DNA of 64,000 nt, from NCBI GenBank assembly GCA_965261795.1, contig OZ253476.1, positions 3,348,001 through 3,412,000 of the forward strand. Reading direction: 5' to 3'. The translations under genes were made by a program, and so were the position numbers. This stretch comes from CBDCFV01 sp965261795 (GTDB taxonomy: Bacteria > Chloroflexota > Dehalococcoidia > Lucifugimonadales > UBA3495). Position 1 is the stretch's first letter. The number at the start of each line of letters is the position of its first letter. The notes below the pieces were generated by a model that was not told the DNA's origin, did not search any database, and was given only the letters and a program-made list of their open reading frames with translations. Positions 6,004 to 16,157 of the stretch are shown here, piece by piece.

Positions 6004-8820
6004 CTACCCCGCCAGCGCCAGGTTCAGCTCCTCCAGCAGCGCCGCCAGTCCTTCGCCAAACAGGGTGTAGGCCCGCATCAGGCCGCCCCGCTGGCTGAAG
6101 GGGGCGTATTGGAAAGCCTCAAGGTCAATGCTGACGCTGCCGGCAATGTGGTCCTTGATGTCCTTCAGCCATTGCCGCTGCTCCTCGGTGAAGGCGCGTC
6201 CGGCGACTTCCTGCATCGCCAGCCAGCCGCTGAACCGTTCCTCCACCTGCTCGGCGAAGGGCGCCAACTCATCGTCGCTCCCGATGGCGAAGCGCACCAG
6301 CGACACAATGTCGGCCAGCACCCGTTGCCTGGAGCCGCGCACCTTCGACTGGTCAATCTGACGGTAGGCGTCCCACAGCCGCGGCGTGGTCCAGGAGCGG
6401 GGCGGGCCTGCCAGCGCGTCGGCCAGCGCCCGGATGTCGGCATAGCTGAGCCGCTGGCTGTAGGGCCGCTGGTACAAGACCTGCAGGGCGGTGATCTCGT
6501 CCTTGTTTTCCTCGATGTACTCCCGGAAAGAGCGGGTAAGGGCGTCTGCCTCTGCCCCGGAGAACTCCGCCCGGATCATCGCATCCTGGGACACCGTGTC
6601 GATGGTCTGCTCGTAGGCGCGGTGAATCTCGGCCAGCCGATGCCGCAGTTCCGGGTTGGCGGCAAAGGGTTTGGCTGCCGCCTCCAGCAGTTGCTTTTCC
6701 GCTGCCGCAATGGCCTCATTTGAAGGGTCATCCTGTCCTGTGGCCTTCTGCGCTTCTTTCAGAGCAGCGCCAGGGTCGTCGGCGTTGAGCAGCCCCGACA
6801 CCAACTCCTTCAGAGAGACTCCGCCAGAGACGTCTTCTATTACCTGCCGGTCCTGGGGTGAGATCCGCCGGTCCAAGCGGGCGAGGCGGCTGGCCAGCGA
6901 CGACAGCGTGTCCGGCTCGCGGTCGCCCATGGCGACCATGTCCAGCAGCTTGTCGAAGGGCACCGACGGATGTCGGTCCAGCGAGTAGGACTCCGACAGC
7001 TCGCTCTCGGTCACGCCCACAGCGTCCACGATGACGAAGCGGTCCTTGCCAGGGGCGTCCGGCGTTACAGCGTTGAAGTCGGTCGGGGAGATGGTGCGGA
7101 CGCCGCGTCCCTTCATCTGTTCGAAGAAGTTGCGGCTGCGCACGTTGCGCATGAAGAACACTACCTCCACCGGCTTAATGTCGGTGCCGGTGGCGATCAT
7201 ATCCACGGTGACCACGATGCGGGGATTGAAGCTGTTGCGGAACTGGGTGATCAGGTCCTCGGGCTTGGCCCCGGTGGTGCGGTAGGTGATCTTCTGGCAG
7301 AAGTCGTTGCCCTTGCCGAACTCCTCCCGCACGATGCCGACGATGTCGTCGGCGTGGCTGTCGTCCTTGGCGAAGATTATGGTCTTGGGCACGTGCTGGC
7401 GGCCCGGAAATATCTCGACCGTTACCTTGTCGCGGAAGGTCTGGATGACCGTGCGTATCTGGTCCACCGCCACCACGTCCCGGTCGAGCTGGCCCGGGGA
7501 GTAAGGGAGTTCTTCGTCCAGTTCCTCCCATCGGACGTTGCGGGTGCGGCGGTCACGCCGGTCCACCGTCATGCCGGCCTCTATCGTGGACCCCTCCTCC
7601 GTGATCTTCGTCTCGATGCGGTAGACGTTGTAGCCCACGTTGATGCCGTCGGCCACCGCCTGCTGATGGTTGTACTCCATGACCAGGTTCTGGTTGAAGA
7701 AGCCGATGGTCTGCTTGGAGGGCGTGGCGGTCAGACCGATGAGGAAGGCGTCGAAGTACTCCAGCACCTGCCGCCACAGGTCGTAGATGGAGCGGTGGCA
7801 CTCGTCGGCGATGATGAAGTCGAACTCCTCGATTGGAAAGCTCGGGTTGTATTCCACGGTCTGCGGCGAGCGCCTGGCCGAGGCTATGTCGAAACCGGAA
7901 AGCTCCTCCAGCTCCGGGTCCAGCTCCTCTCCCTTGAGCATGGAGTAGACCCGCTGGATGGTGGCGATGCACACCCGGCTGACCGGGTCGATGCTGCTCG
8001 ATTGCAGGAGCTGGACATTGTAAAGCTCGGTGAACTTGCGTCCGTCGCCGGGCACGGTGAATCCTTGGAACTCCCGGTAAGCTTGTCGTCCCAGATTGCT
8101 GCGGTCCACGAGGAACAGCACCCGCCTTGCGCCCGCGTGCCGGATGAGGCGGTAGACTTGGTTGCAGGCCATAAATGTCTTGCCGCTGCCGGTGGCCATC
8201 TGCACCAAGGAGCGCGGGCGGGCCTCGGCCAGCGACTGCTCCAGGTTGCGGATGGCCTCAGCCTGCACAGGCCAGAGACCAGACTCGTCCAGCGGAGGCA
8301 TTTCGTTCAGCCTTCCACGCAGGCTGAACGGGGTTGAATAGGTGGACTGTTCCCCGGCTACCTGCCGTTGGCCCGTGTTCCAGGACAGCGTGGACGAGTC
8401 CAGCCATTCAGCCAGCATCGCTGGGGTATGGAAGGAGAAGACGTTCCGGCTCCGAGGCTGAGGGTCGAGTCCGTTGGTGAAGCGGGTCTCCATCCCGGTG
8501 CTCTCGTACAGGAACGGCAGCGGGCGGATGTAGGTTGGCAGGTTATCCGGCAGACCCACGCCATACTTCCCCGACTGGCTCTCCACCCCGGTAAGGGTGT
8601 GGCCTTCGGGCTTCGCCTCGACCACGCCTGCCACTCTGCTGTCAACGTAAAGCAGGTAGTCGGCGGTCCCGTGGCCGGGCCGCAACGGAAACTCCCGCAC
8701 CGCGACGCCGCGGGCGGCATGGACGTTGAGCGCAGCCAAGTCTTGCACCGCCCAACCTGCCTGACAGAGCAGCCAGTCAATGTTTGCCCTTGCTAGTTGT
8801 TCGGGAGTATTGCTGCTCAC
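6004..8820 (-). CDS. hsdR: Type I restriction endonuclease subunit HsdR
   Basis: A 938-residue HsdR of the EcoEI-like type. The N-terminal nuclease domain carries the PD-(D/E)xK residues Asp54, Glu68 and Lys70 (TADYLLY ... VVEAKPEG). The helicase core has Walker A ATGSGKT ending at Thr215 and Walker B IIADECH at about 336-342. Further motifs include FLIGLTATP and the arginine-finger region QMKGRGVRTI. The C-terminal 250 residues form the EcoEI_R_C helical domain. The enzyme translocates DNA and cuts away from unmethylated sites. It lies upstream of the rest of the system, separated from hsdS by a 3 kb toxin-antitoxin island, and all motifs are intact. Confidence 0.94.
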   Translation of the reverse strand: MSSNTPEQLARANIDWLLCQAGWAVQDLAALNVHAARGVAVREFPLRPGHGTADYLLYVDSRVAGVVEAKPEGHTLTGVESQSGKYGVGLPDNLPTYIRPLPFLYESTGMETRFTNGLDPQPRSRNVFSFHTPAMLAEWLDSSTLSWNTGQRQVAGEQSTYSTPFSLRGRLNEMPPLDESGLWPVQAEAIRNLEQSLAEARPRSLVQMATGSGKTFMACNQVYRLIRHAGARRVLFLVDRSNLGRQAYREFQGFTVPGDGRKFTELYNVQLLQSSSIDPVSRVCIATIQRVYSMLKGEELDPELEELSGFDIASARRSPQTVEYNPSFPIEEFDFIIADECHRSIYDLWRQVLEYFDAFLIGLTATPSKQTIGFFNQNLVMEYNHQQAVADGINVGYNVYRIETKITEEGSTIEAGMTVDRRDRRTRNVRWEELDEELPYSPGQLDRDVVAVDQIRTVIQTFRDKVTVEIFPGRQHVPKTIIFAKDDSHADDIVGIVREEFGKGNDFCQKITYRTTGAKPEDLITQFRNSFNPRIVVTVDMIATGTDIKPVEVVFFMRNVRSRNFFEQMKGRGVRTISPTDFNAVTPDAPGKDRFVIVDAVGVTESELSESYSLDRHPSVPFDKLLDMVAMGDREPDTLSSLASRLARLDRRISPQDRQVIEDVSGGVSLKELVSGLLNADDPGAALKEAQKATGQDDPSNEAIAAAEKQLLEAAAKPFAANPELRHRLAEIHRAYEQTIDTVSQDAMIRAEFSGAEADALTRSFREYIEENKDEITALQVLYQRPYSQRLSYADIRALADALAGPPRSWTTPRLWDAYRQIDQSKVRGSRQRVLADIVSLVRFAIGSDDELAPFAEQVEERFSGWLAMQEVAGRAFTEEQRQWLKDIKDHIAGSVSIDLEAFQYAPFSQRGGLMRAYTLFGEGLAALLEELNLALAG

Positions 8821-9038
8821 AAGTCCTCCTCGCTACGACCACTTGCAATTGGGGACCATGCATTGACGTCTACGCGCTCTTGTCGCAAGCTCCATACAGG
8901 AGAGTTCTCCCGAGTCTTGGCATAACCTCTACTACTACATTGTACAGGGATAAGTTGCTACGTGTGGGCCATCCCTTTTCGTCCCTTATAGAAGGACGTG
9001 GAGTAGGGATCCAAGAGGAACAGCAACCGGAGACTGGG

Positions 9039-12000
9039 TTAACACATCCTGGCGTATCGGTCCTTGTCCCTGGCGTATCGGTCCTTGTCAAGGATTCGGG
9101 CGATAACCGAGTCCCTCTCCTGGCGGCTTCCCTCGTCCTTCGGCACTGCGGGCTCGTACAGGTACAGAGGTTCTTCGATGTGCCTCGGGTTGGAGGCCAT
9201 CTCGACGATTGGCGCCATGAACGCCCAGTCGGCGGCGAGGTCGATCCATTCCCCGTCGATCTTCAGGTCCTCTACATCAATGGCGTCAAAGAGCCGTTTC
9301 CGGAAGGTGCGCAGGTGCTGCCAGACGTTGCTGTCCCACCACCGTGGATTGTCGAAGTTCGGCGGATAGAAAGCCTCCTTGTCGAGCCTCAGCATAGACC
9401 CCACTGTCACGTCGGCCCCGTCCTGGTACTCGGCCCGGACCCGCGCCAGAACGCGCTCCCCGATAAGGGCGTCGTCGGCGTCCAGGGTGATTATCACCGA
9501 CTCCGGGTCGGCGCAGAAATTGACGACAGCGTTCCAAGTGTTGTACAGCCCGCCGCGCCTGTATTCGTTCCGGACCAGGGTGACCCTCTGGGCGTAGTCC
9601 GCCAACAGCACACGGGCATAGTCACCGAACCCGTTGGTCGAAGCGTCATCCACCACAACCGCGCCCCAATCGACGCCCTTCTGGGCAGCCAAGGAATCGA
9701 AACATCGCTTGAACCTTGCAGGCTCCACGTTTCGTCCGCATATGACAAAGATAAAGGGTTCGTGCCGCTTGGGGCCGACCCAGTCCGCTCCGGAGCCAAC
9801 GAGCTCCACGCTGCCCATCTGTACGGCAGGAACATGGCCGCGCTCAACGGAACCGATGACGTCCAGCCATTCCTCGTGGCCGGTTTTCCGGTCATTCGGG
9901 ACGTGGATGAATGCCGTCGTGGGATCGCCTCCCCGGTACGAACGATAGTCTGATGACGCAATAAACCGGTCAAATGCCCTGTGCCAGGACAAGGTGAACC
10001 GGCCCTGTTCCAGCCCGTTGGGCACAGGCAACACCGACCGGAGCCTCTCCCGGTCGAACAGGCAACCTCGTACTTCGACCCGCCAATCACCGTTGGACCC
10101 CTCATGGGTATAGGGCACAGGCTCGGGCTGGCAGATGCTCATGGTCACGAACAGCGCCTCGGGGTCGTGTCGAAGGACGTCCGTCATCTCCCCCAAGTAG
10201 TCGTGGGCACTGTCGCGCCGGGCTATCAGCAGGTCGCTGTCCACCTGCAGCACATAGTCACCGGAGCATGAGTCGAAACCGAAGAGGGTGGCGAACAGTT
10301 GCTGACCATTGCCCGAATGTGTCTCCACTGACTCCTCTCCGAACCACTTCCGATAAACGGCGCGGACCGTTTCCGGGTTCGTGGGGGCATAGACCACCCG
10401 GTCCACCATGCCATCACTCAGCAGGCGCTCCATCGCCGCCCGGTGGGCGTCCGGGTCGGGTTGGTCATACTGGCGGGCAAATGGCCCCTCGAAGGTGTCT
10501 ACTACGACCACCTTCTCCACGAACCGCACCGGGGTTTCCATCTGACCCACTTGATGCCGTATCAGGCGTTCGATCGTGCGCCATTCCATCAAGCAGGTCT
10601 TGATCAGGAGGGAGACCCGCGGGCCGTCGGTTGGCACCGGTGTAAGCCGGAAAACCAAGTGGTCGGAGGCAGGCAGGAGCGTTTTGGTATCTACGCCGCC
10701 GAATTCGGTAACACCCGCTGTGCGGAAGCCGGCATCGGAAAACGCCCGCCGGTAGGTCGAGAAACTCCGGTGCACCTCGCTACGTCGATTGCCATTGACG
10801 GCAACGGTCTTGTCATAGACGAACGTTTCCTCATACTTGTACCCGTCGGGCAGGTGTTTCTCCCCCAGTTCGGTCGATACCGTCGCCAAGTGGAACGGGT
10901 TGCAGACCGCCACCAGGACCGTCCCCGAGTCTGCAACCAGCCGGCGCAGGTCCGCCAGGACGTTCTGGAATTCCAAGTCGTCAGCAATCGTGCACAACAC
11001 TCTGCCGCAAACCACGGTGTCGAACCGGGCGTCCTCCGACCTGAGGGTTTCGAGCAGCTTCCGGCCTCCGTATGCGGCTTGGCTGCCGTATTGCAAGCAC
11101 CGGGCGATGCTGGCCGGGTCCGGGTCATACCCAATGACCCGGACTCCCTGGCGGGTGAGTTCCTCGGTCAGCCGTCCATTCCCGCAACCATAGTCCAATA
11201 CCGCCTTGGGTCTCTGGACCGCAACCAGATCGGCCATGGGGCGGTAGTAGAGTTCCTCCAGCCCTCGCGGGTCCAATACCTCCAGGAACCGGTCAAGGCC
11301 TGTAAGTTCCGGCAGGGTGGAGTCCGTCAGCGCCCTGGTCATCAGGCGCTTCAGGTCCGAACGGAAAGGGAAACGATAGGTGAGAAAGGCCCGACGACAC
11401 ATCTGTTCGAACTCGTGGCCGTTTATGGGGACAATGTCCGAGCCGTAGTCAATAAACTTCACACCACCGGGGGTAACCACGAGATTGTCCGGGTGAACGT
11501 TGCGGCAGGCGATACCTGCCTGGCGCATCTCCCGGAGCAGGGTCAGCAGCCCTTCCAGGTGGCCGCCCTCGAATGTCGTTCCCTCTTCGTAGGGATAAAC
11601 CGCAACCACATGGTCCCCTTCCCGGCGCACTTCCAGAATCTCGGGAAGCGTCCGATATCCGGAGAGCCTGCCCGCCAACGACTGGAAGAACGAGACCCGT
11701 TGCTCCCTGTCCCGGGCTTTCCAGTAGTGAAAATACTTGTAAACCAGCCTGCCGTCGGTGAGGACAACGCCCTCTTCTCCGATGCCCAGGCAGGTCAGAG
11801 GCCCAGCCCCGAACTCGGCACTGATGTAGGCTTCCGCCTCGTCCTGGAGTTTCCTCGCAGGCAGGGGGGTGTTGGCGCGGTGACGGTCGGCGATCCCGGG
11901 CAATTCCTTGAGGAAACCCACAACGGCCTTGATATCGAATTCGCCCATGCGGCGTTTGAAGGCATCCAGTTGTGCCTCGGTATAGGTCAACGCCAAGGTA

Positions 12001-14252
12001 TCCACGAAGACCCTCAGACTTGCTGCGGCTTCCTCAAATTCCGCCGACTCAAGCCACCAAGGCCTGAGATCTCCACAGGGGTCTGTCTGGCAGAATCGCC
12101 TTATGGCCGATACCAGGCCCATGGTCCTGATGAAGCTCATCTCGAAAGCGAGGGACCGCTGGCGCAGGTACTTCCGATATAGTGCGGCTGCGTGCTCGAC
12201 TTCGTGGTCACTGAATTCCAGGAGGTCTCGGCCCGGGGAGACCTGCCCGTTCCTCTGCAGTCGTTCCACTTTCTGCCCAAGCAAGTCGCTCAGGCAGGAA
12301 TAGAGGGCGTGTCCCCGGATGTCCTGCTCCACCGTGGCGAAATTACCTTCGGTTCCAGAGGACGGAAGCCTCACTTGGCGGACCGGCAGCGGGGCCTGCA
12401 GCACCTCGCGCCTCCCGGCAAACCAGGTTAGAAGACTCCACACCATGTCACTCCGGCGGATATCGGCGCCGTTGACGGAAGGGACCGCATTGGGAAACTC
12501 CCGCAGCGCCTGCAGGTCGAACACCAGGGTGGCGGGACCCCTGTTCAGCGAAGGTGAAAGTGTGGCGCTGGCATCCCCGGATTCGCTTCTCACCAAGGGC
12601 CGGAAGACCTGGATGCCACTCATGATTCCGGAGAGGCGTCCCGCCATTTCCCGGAAGACATCCCCTCCGGTCAAGCTCTTTCCCTCCGTCTCAAACCAGA
12701 AGGGCAACTCCAGGTGGCAGGTACCCCTGCTCGAGAGGTCGTAGTAGTAGTCGGGGTTATCCAGCCTGGCCAGCCTGTTCTCGTCGCGAAGGTCCGGAAA
12801 AGGGAAGTCCGGTGACAGGGAGGCCAACCGGTGCAGGTTGTGGTACAGGTCTACCATCTGGGTCCGGACGCAGCTCAGGGATGGCAGAGGCGGGTCACCG
12901 GTGACTTCGCACAACACGACACTGGCCCCTGTCCCTTTCAAGCGCCTGATGGTCGACACGTAGTCGATGTCCTGGGCCTGAACTGACCCGTCGGAGCCAT
13001 AGGCCGGTCCTTCCAGCACCACGTCATCATCGAGAATCCACACCACCGCTCCTTGGAGAGGCTTGGCCTCCGTGAACAGGTAGTGCTGCAGCATGGTCCG
13101 GCCCAAGGCTATGCTTTTCCGCTGGGACAGTTGCTCCGGGGTCGCGGAAAAGACTCCGGCGCCAGCATCTACGGCCTGCTGCTCCAAGGTCTTGAGCACA
13201 ACGTCGAGGCCTTGCCGGGAGGCCCATCGAACTGTCTTCCGTAACTCGCCCCTGGACTCGGCGTCGTGGCCGCCGTTTTCCAGCAGGACCACCTTCAGTG
13301 CGACTTCCTTACGCCCGCCGATTTTCTCGACCAAAGAGTCGAGGAGTCTTGCAACGAGGCCGGTTTCGGGAGATGTAATCGATCCGACCACCAGAACCAA
13401 GGAGCCATCGGCAGCATCCCCACTGGAAACCGATAAAGCAGGGGGAGGCACCTGTATCGTCTCGGCTGGGTCGCAGTCAAAGAGCCTCCGGCTGCGTTCG
13501 AGAAAAGCAGCATCTTGCTCCCCGGACATCCGGCCCCGGTATTTGCGGTAGAAATATGTCAGACCAGAGCGTTTTGCGTCCCCTCCCGGCCTGGACAGCC
13601 GGGGCCGGTCATTGTCGGCGAAGTGATGGACCAGATGCTCATTCAATGCGCCGTATTTAACCGTGCCGAGGTCTGCCAGCCGGATGCAGATGTCGCGGTC
13701 AGTGGTGCTGGTGAGGGCCTCATCGAATCCCCCGGCTTCCATCAGTTTCCTGAGGCGCACGAACAGGTTGGAGCCTTGGATGTGAGTATTACGTACCAGC
13801 AGGTCGCGGGTATTCAGGCTACCAGGAGGGTCCAGCAGATCGCCATCCGATCCCTGTGAAAGGATGAATACAAGCCCTGATGCAACCATGTCCAGGTCCC
13901 TCTCCAACACTGCCCTTTCACATTCCTCCAAGTATGTAGACGTCCATCCATCATCGTCGTCCAGAACGGCGATGAATACCGACTGGTCAACCTCCTGAAG
14001 GTGTGAAAGGGCAGTGTTCCAAGCGCCGGAAGCACCCGGAGTGCGTCGGTTCTCCAAGTAAAACGCCGTGGTGCGGGGAAGAACCAAGCGGGCAACTATC
14101 TCGGCGTTGGCGGACCTGGTCTCCATGTCCGAATCGTCCACCACGACTAGGTAGTCAGGGGGGCGGGTCTGGAGAATGATGGAAGCCAACGACCTCTTCT
14201 CAAGGAGCTCAGGCCGGTTGTGGGTGGCGACGACTGCGGCTATCGAGGACAT
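9039..14252 (-). CDS. Giant multidomain protein: glycosyltransferases, kinase-like domain, SAM methyltransferase
   Basis: A single 1737-residue frame. Residues 1-230 form a GT2 fold (VVATHNRPELL; DDDD at 98-101). About 285-560 is a second GT-A-like domain with DDD at 408-410. A helical linker follows. About 805-960 looks like a small protein/sugar kinase: VYKYF (Lys839), then CRNVHPDNLVV and FIDYGSD. About 1005-1205 is a class I methyltransferase (VLDYGCGNGRL, DPDP). About 1212-1450 is a third GT-like domain (QVDSDL at 1337-1341), and 1500-1700 a fourth, GT2, domain (TLDADDAL near 1593). No membrane segment or signal is seen, so it should be cytosolic. A role in surface or phosphoglycan assembly is inferred. 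In the kinase-like domain, the position equivalent to HRD reads CRN. Confidence 0.85.
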   Translation of the reverse strand: MSSIAAVVATHNRPELLEKRSLASIILQTRPPDYLVVVDDSDMETRSANAEIVARLVLPRTTAFYLENRRTPGASGAWNTALSHLQEVDQSVFIAVLDDDDGWTSTYLEECERAVLERDLDMVASGLVFILSQGSDGDLLDPPGSLNTRDLLVRNTHIQGSNLFVRLRKLMEAGGFDEALTSTTDRDICIRLADLGTVKYGALNEHLVHHFADNDRPRLSRPGGDAKRSGLTYFYRKYRGRMSGEQDAAFLERSRRLFDCDPAETIQVPPPALSVSSGDAADGSLVLVVGSITSPETGLVARLLDSLVEKIGGRKEVALKVVLLENGGHDAESRGELRKTVRWASRQGLDVVLKTLEQQAVDAGAGVFSATPEQLSQRKSIALGRTMLQHYLFTEAKPLQGAVVWILDDDVVLEGPAYGSDGSVQAQDIDYVSTIRRLKGTGASVVLCEVTGDPPLPSLSCVRTQMVDLYHNLHRLASLSPDFPFPDLRDENRLARLDNPDYYYDLSSRGTCHLELPFWFETEGKSLTGGDVFREMAGRLSGIMSGIQVFRPLVRSESGDASATLSPSLNRGPATLVFDLQALREFPNAVPSVNGADIRRSDMVWSLLTWFAGRREVLQAPLPVRQVRLPSSGTEGNFATVEQDIRGHALYSCLSDLLGQKVERLQRNGQVSPGRDLLEFSDHEVEHAAALYRKYLRQRSLAFEMSFIRTMGLVSAIRRFCQTDPCGDLRPWWLESAEFEEAAASLRVFVDTLALTYTEAQLDAFKRRMGEFDIKAVVGFLKELPGIADRHRANTPLPARKLQDEAEAYISAEFGAGPLTCLGIGEEGVVLTDGRLVYKYFHYWKARDREQRVSFFQSLAGRLSGYRTLPEILEVRREGDHVVAVYPYEEGTTFEGGHLEGLLTLLREMRQAGIACRNVHPDNLVVTPGGVKFIDYGSDIVPINGHEFEQMCRRAFLTYRFPFRSDLKRLMTRALTDSTLPELTGLDRFLEVLDPRGLEELYYRPMADLVAVQRPKAVLDYGCGNGRLTEELTRQGVRVIGYDPDPASIARCLQYGSQAAYGGRKLLETLRSEDARFDTVVCGRVLCTIADDLEFQNVLADLRRLVADSGTVLVAVCNPFHLATVSTELGEKHLPDGYKYEETFVYDKTVAVNGNRRSEVHRSFSTYRRAFSDAGFRTAGVTEFGGVDTKTLLPASDHLVFRLTPVPTDGPRVSLLIKTCLMEWRTIERLIRHQVGQMETPVRFVEKVVVVDTFEGPFARQYDQPDPDAHRAAMERLLSDGMVDRVVYAPTNPETVRAVYRKWFGEESVETHSGNGQQLFATLFGFDSCSGDYVLQVDSDLLIARRDSAHDYLGEMTDVLRHDPEALFVTMSICQPEPVPYTHEGSNGDWRVEVRGCLFDRERLRSVLPVPNGLEQGRFTLSWHRAFDRFIASSDYRSYRGGDPTTAFIHVPNDRKTGHEEWLDVIGSVERGHVPAVQMGSVELVGSGADWVGPKRHEPFIFVICGRNVEPARFKRCFDSLAAQKGVDWGAVVVDDASTNGFGDYARVLLADYAQRVTLVRNEYRRGGLYNTWNAVVNFCADPESVIITLDADDALIGERVLARVRAEYQDGADVTVGSMLRLDKEAFYPPNFDNPRWWDSNVWQHLRTFRKRLFDAIDVEDLKIDGEWIDLAADWAFMAPIVEMASNPRHIEEPLYLYEPAVPKDEGSRQERDSVIARILDKDRYARDKDRYARMC
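9049..9090. repeat. 21-bp tandem duplication in the 3' end of the giant gene
   Basis: Two adjacent copies of a 21-base unit (9049-9069 and 9070-9090) encode DKDRYAR-DKDRYAR, the last residues before the MC stop. It adds seven residues in frame. Confidence 0.9.
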
Positions 14253-14690
14253 AACAGGATTTCAAATCTCGGCAATGATTACCGATAAAATACTCTCCCC
14301 GAATCCGCTTGGTGTCAAGGTGCACTATTCCGTGTGAGAATGATTTGGCTGCCGCATCCAGCTGATATCCGTACTACAACCTTTTGACCACAAGGTTGTA
14401 CCATGAAAGCTCAAGAGACACAGAAGGTTATGCCGGGCCCTTAAGGACCTCTTCCACCATTGTTCAACTATTCCGAGTAATTCTCGCCGGCTTGCAGACC
14501 CTTCCGCTGCGGGAACCTCAGGGCATTCTGGTACTACACCGCAGACAATAGCCCGAAAGGTCAGGCTGGCTTGAGAATGACAGTGTTTCAGATACCGCTC
14601 GCCGGTTCCGTCTTTATCTGGACAAAGCTGGAGCAAATTGCGGTCCTCATATGAGAGTACCGAGTCGGTAAAGGTGCGCCTACAGTATTG
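14253..14690. other. Non-coding stretch upstream of the giant gene
   Basis: Apart from the possible promoter, no open frame here resembles a known family. It runs into the decayed IS701-like sequence. Confidence 0.5.
14283..14318 (-). promoter_or_regulatory. Possible promoter of the giant glycosyltransferase gene
   Basis: On the minus strand a perfect -35 box TTGACA (14318-14313) is followed after 17-20 bases by an AT-rich stretch GAGTATTTTATC that could contain a -10. The gene starts about 35-45 bases downstream. The -10 is not a clean match, so confidence is modest. Confidence 0.4.
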
Positions 14691-15035
14691 GGCCCAGCTG
14701 GAAGTTCCTTGGAGGGACTGGGTGAGGGTGGCCGGGGTCCGATGGGATGTCGAGGAGTGCTTGGAGGAGGCCAAGAGACGGAGCCTGCCCTCGCGAAGGC
14801 TGGGGTGGGGCTGGACTAATGTGAAATGCGAAGGTGGGATGGCTGGTACCGGCACATCACGATGGCGATGCTGGCCAACGCCTATCTGGCGGCGGTCAGG
14901 CACCAAGCGCTGGCGCCGGGATGCCTAGCAGAAACGGGAGCTGCTCCAGCTTGGACGAAAGGCTGATTCCCCTGACGGTCCCCGAGGTGCACCGTCTGCT
15001 CATCCGCCTGATATGGACGGAACTCCCTCTGCTGA
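14690..15035 (+). pseudogene. Remnant of an IS701-type DDE transposase, C-terminal part
   Basis: In one frame the sequence reads WVRVAGVRWDVEECLEEAK. After a frame change it reads RWDGWYRHITMAMLANAYLA followed by AVRHQALAPG. After another it reads LIPLTVPEVHRLLIRLIW. In intact IS701-family transposases these blocks occur in this order near the C-terminus (VRVAGxRWxIEECFexAK, DGWYRHITLAMLAHAYLA, LxPLTVPEVRRLL). At least two frameshifts and a stop separate them, and the N-terminal catalytic part is missing. It is a decayed insertion sequence with no terminal repeats that I could recognise. Confidence 0.75.
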
Positions 15036-15239
15036 TGTTGTCTTGTACTGGTCGCTGTGGAGGTGGCGACACCAATCCCGGGCACTGCGTTGCCATTATC
15101 AACGCTGGTTATCACTGCTTCGGCAACAACATGAACCGGGGCAATCACAATTGCCATTTCCTGTTGCGGACCGTCGGCAATGAGTCGTCTTAGCAGACGG
15201 ACCCGCGCGTTTTCCTGAGTGGTGGACCTAGCCGTGATG

Positions 15240-15970
15240 CCGGTCGAATCAAGTGGAGGGCTTGGTGGGATACGTGCGGCGCAACTTCCTGGTGCACATC
15301 CCGTCCTTCGAAAGCTTCGCTGCTCTGAATGCCCACTTGGAGCGGCGTTGCTTGGAACGGATGGATGCCCGACTGCGGGGCCACACGGAGACCATTGGTC
15401 AGCGGATGGAGCAGGACCTGGAGACCCTGCTGCCGTTGCCGCAGCGCCCTACGACGCCTGCGAGAAGCAGGCGGGCCGGGTGAGTTCCCCCTCCTTGGTC
15501 AGGTACAGGACCGACGAGTACTCGGTGCCGGTGGCCTACGGACACCGGGACGTGCTGGTGCGGGGCTACGTCGACCGGGTGGTCATCAGTTGCGGTTCAG
15601 AGGTCATCGCCGGCCATCACCGCTCCTACCAGTGGGACGATTTCGTCTACGACCCCATCCACTTCCTGCCGCTCCTGGAGCGTAAGCCGGGCGCCCTGGA
15701 CCAGGCCGCGCCCCTCCAGGGATGGGATCTCCCTGAGGAGTTTGGCACGTTGCGCCGGCTGCTGGAGTCCAGGATGGGACGGCGGGGCAAGCGGGAGTTT
15801 ATGCAGGTGCTCAGGCTGCTGGAGCATTTCTCCCAACAGGAGGTGCATCACGTCGTAAGGGACGCCATCAGGCTGGGAGCCATCAGCTTTAACGCAGTGA
15901 AACACCTGGTGCTGTGCCGGCTGGAGGGACGGCCGCCTAGGCCGCCAGTGCCCACTCCATACCGGCCCGG
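15240..15970 (+). pseudogene. Remnant of an IS21-family IstA transposase, C-terminal half
   Basis: The frame from about 15253 reads LEGLVGYVRRNFLVHIPSFE and ends near LLPLP. The next frame continues APYDACEKQAGRVSSPSLVR, then YSVPVAYGHRDVLVRGYV and RMGRRGKREFMQVLRLLEHF. These are the C-terminal blocks of IstA. A missing base near 15436 causes the frame change. The N-terminal HTH and the D-D part of the integrase core are absent, as is the ATPase gene istB that normally follows. It therefore cannot be active. It lies next to the IS701-like remnant and may be part of a nested IS scar. Confidence 0.85.
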
Positions 15971-16157
15971 AAGTTTGAGGTTCTTTACCTTGACTGCCGT
16001 CAGCCTTGTCATTTTCCCCACTCAGTTCCCCACAGTTTTTCGTGGATGTAGGGAAACTTTAATGGACATCGCTGGACAACGTTAAGTAACAGAGATACCA
16101 AAGTAAAGCTGGTTGTGGGGGAAAATGGACGCTATCGGACGTCTGTGGAAGTTGATG

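Noticed and set aside
6970..8337. 455-residue plus-strand frame opposite hsdR
   Set aside because: Mirror of the GC-rich hsdR coding strand; hsdR motifs are unmistakable.
10443..12182. 579-residue open frame on the plus strand inside the giant gene
   Set aside because: It is antisense to a gene with clear domain motifs, and its sequence lacks any recognisable fold.
14325..14906. 193-residue minus-strand frame
   Set aside because: It overlaps the antisense strand of the IS701-like remnant and shows no family features.
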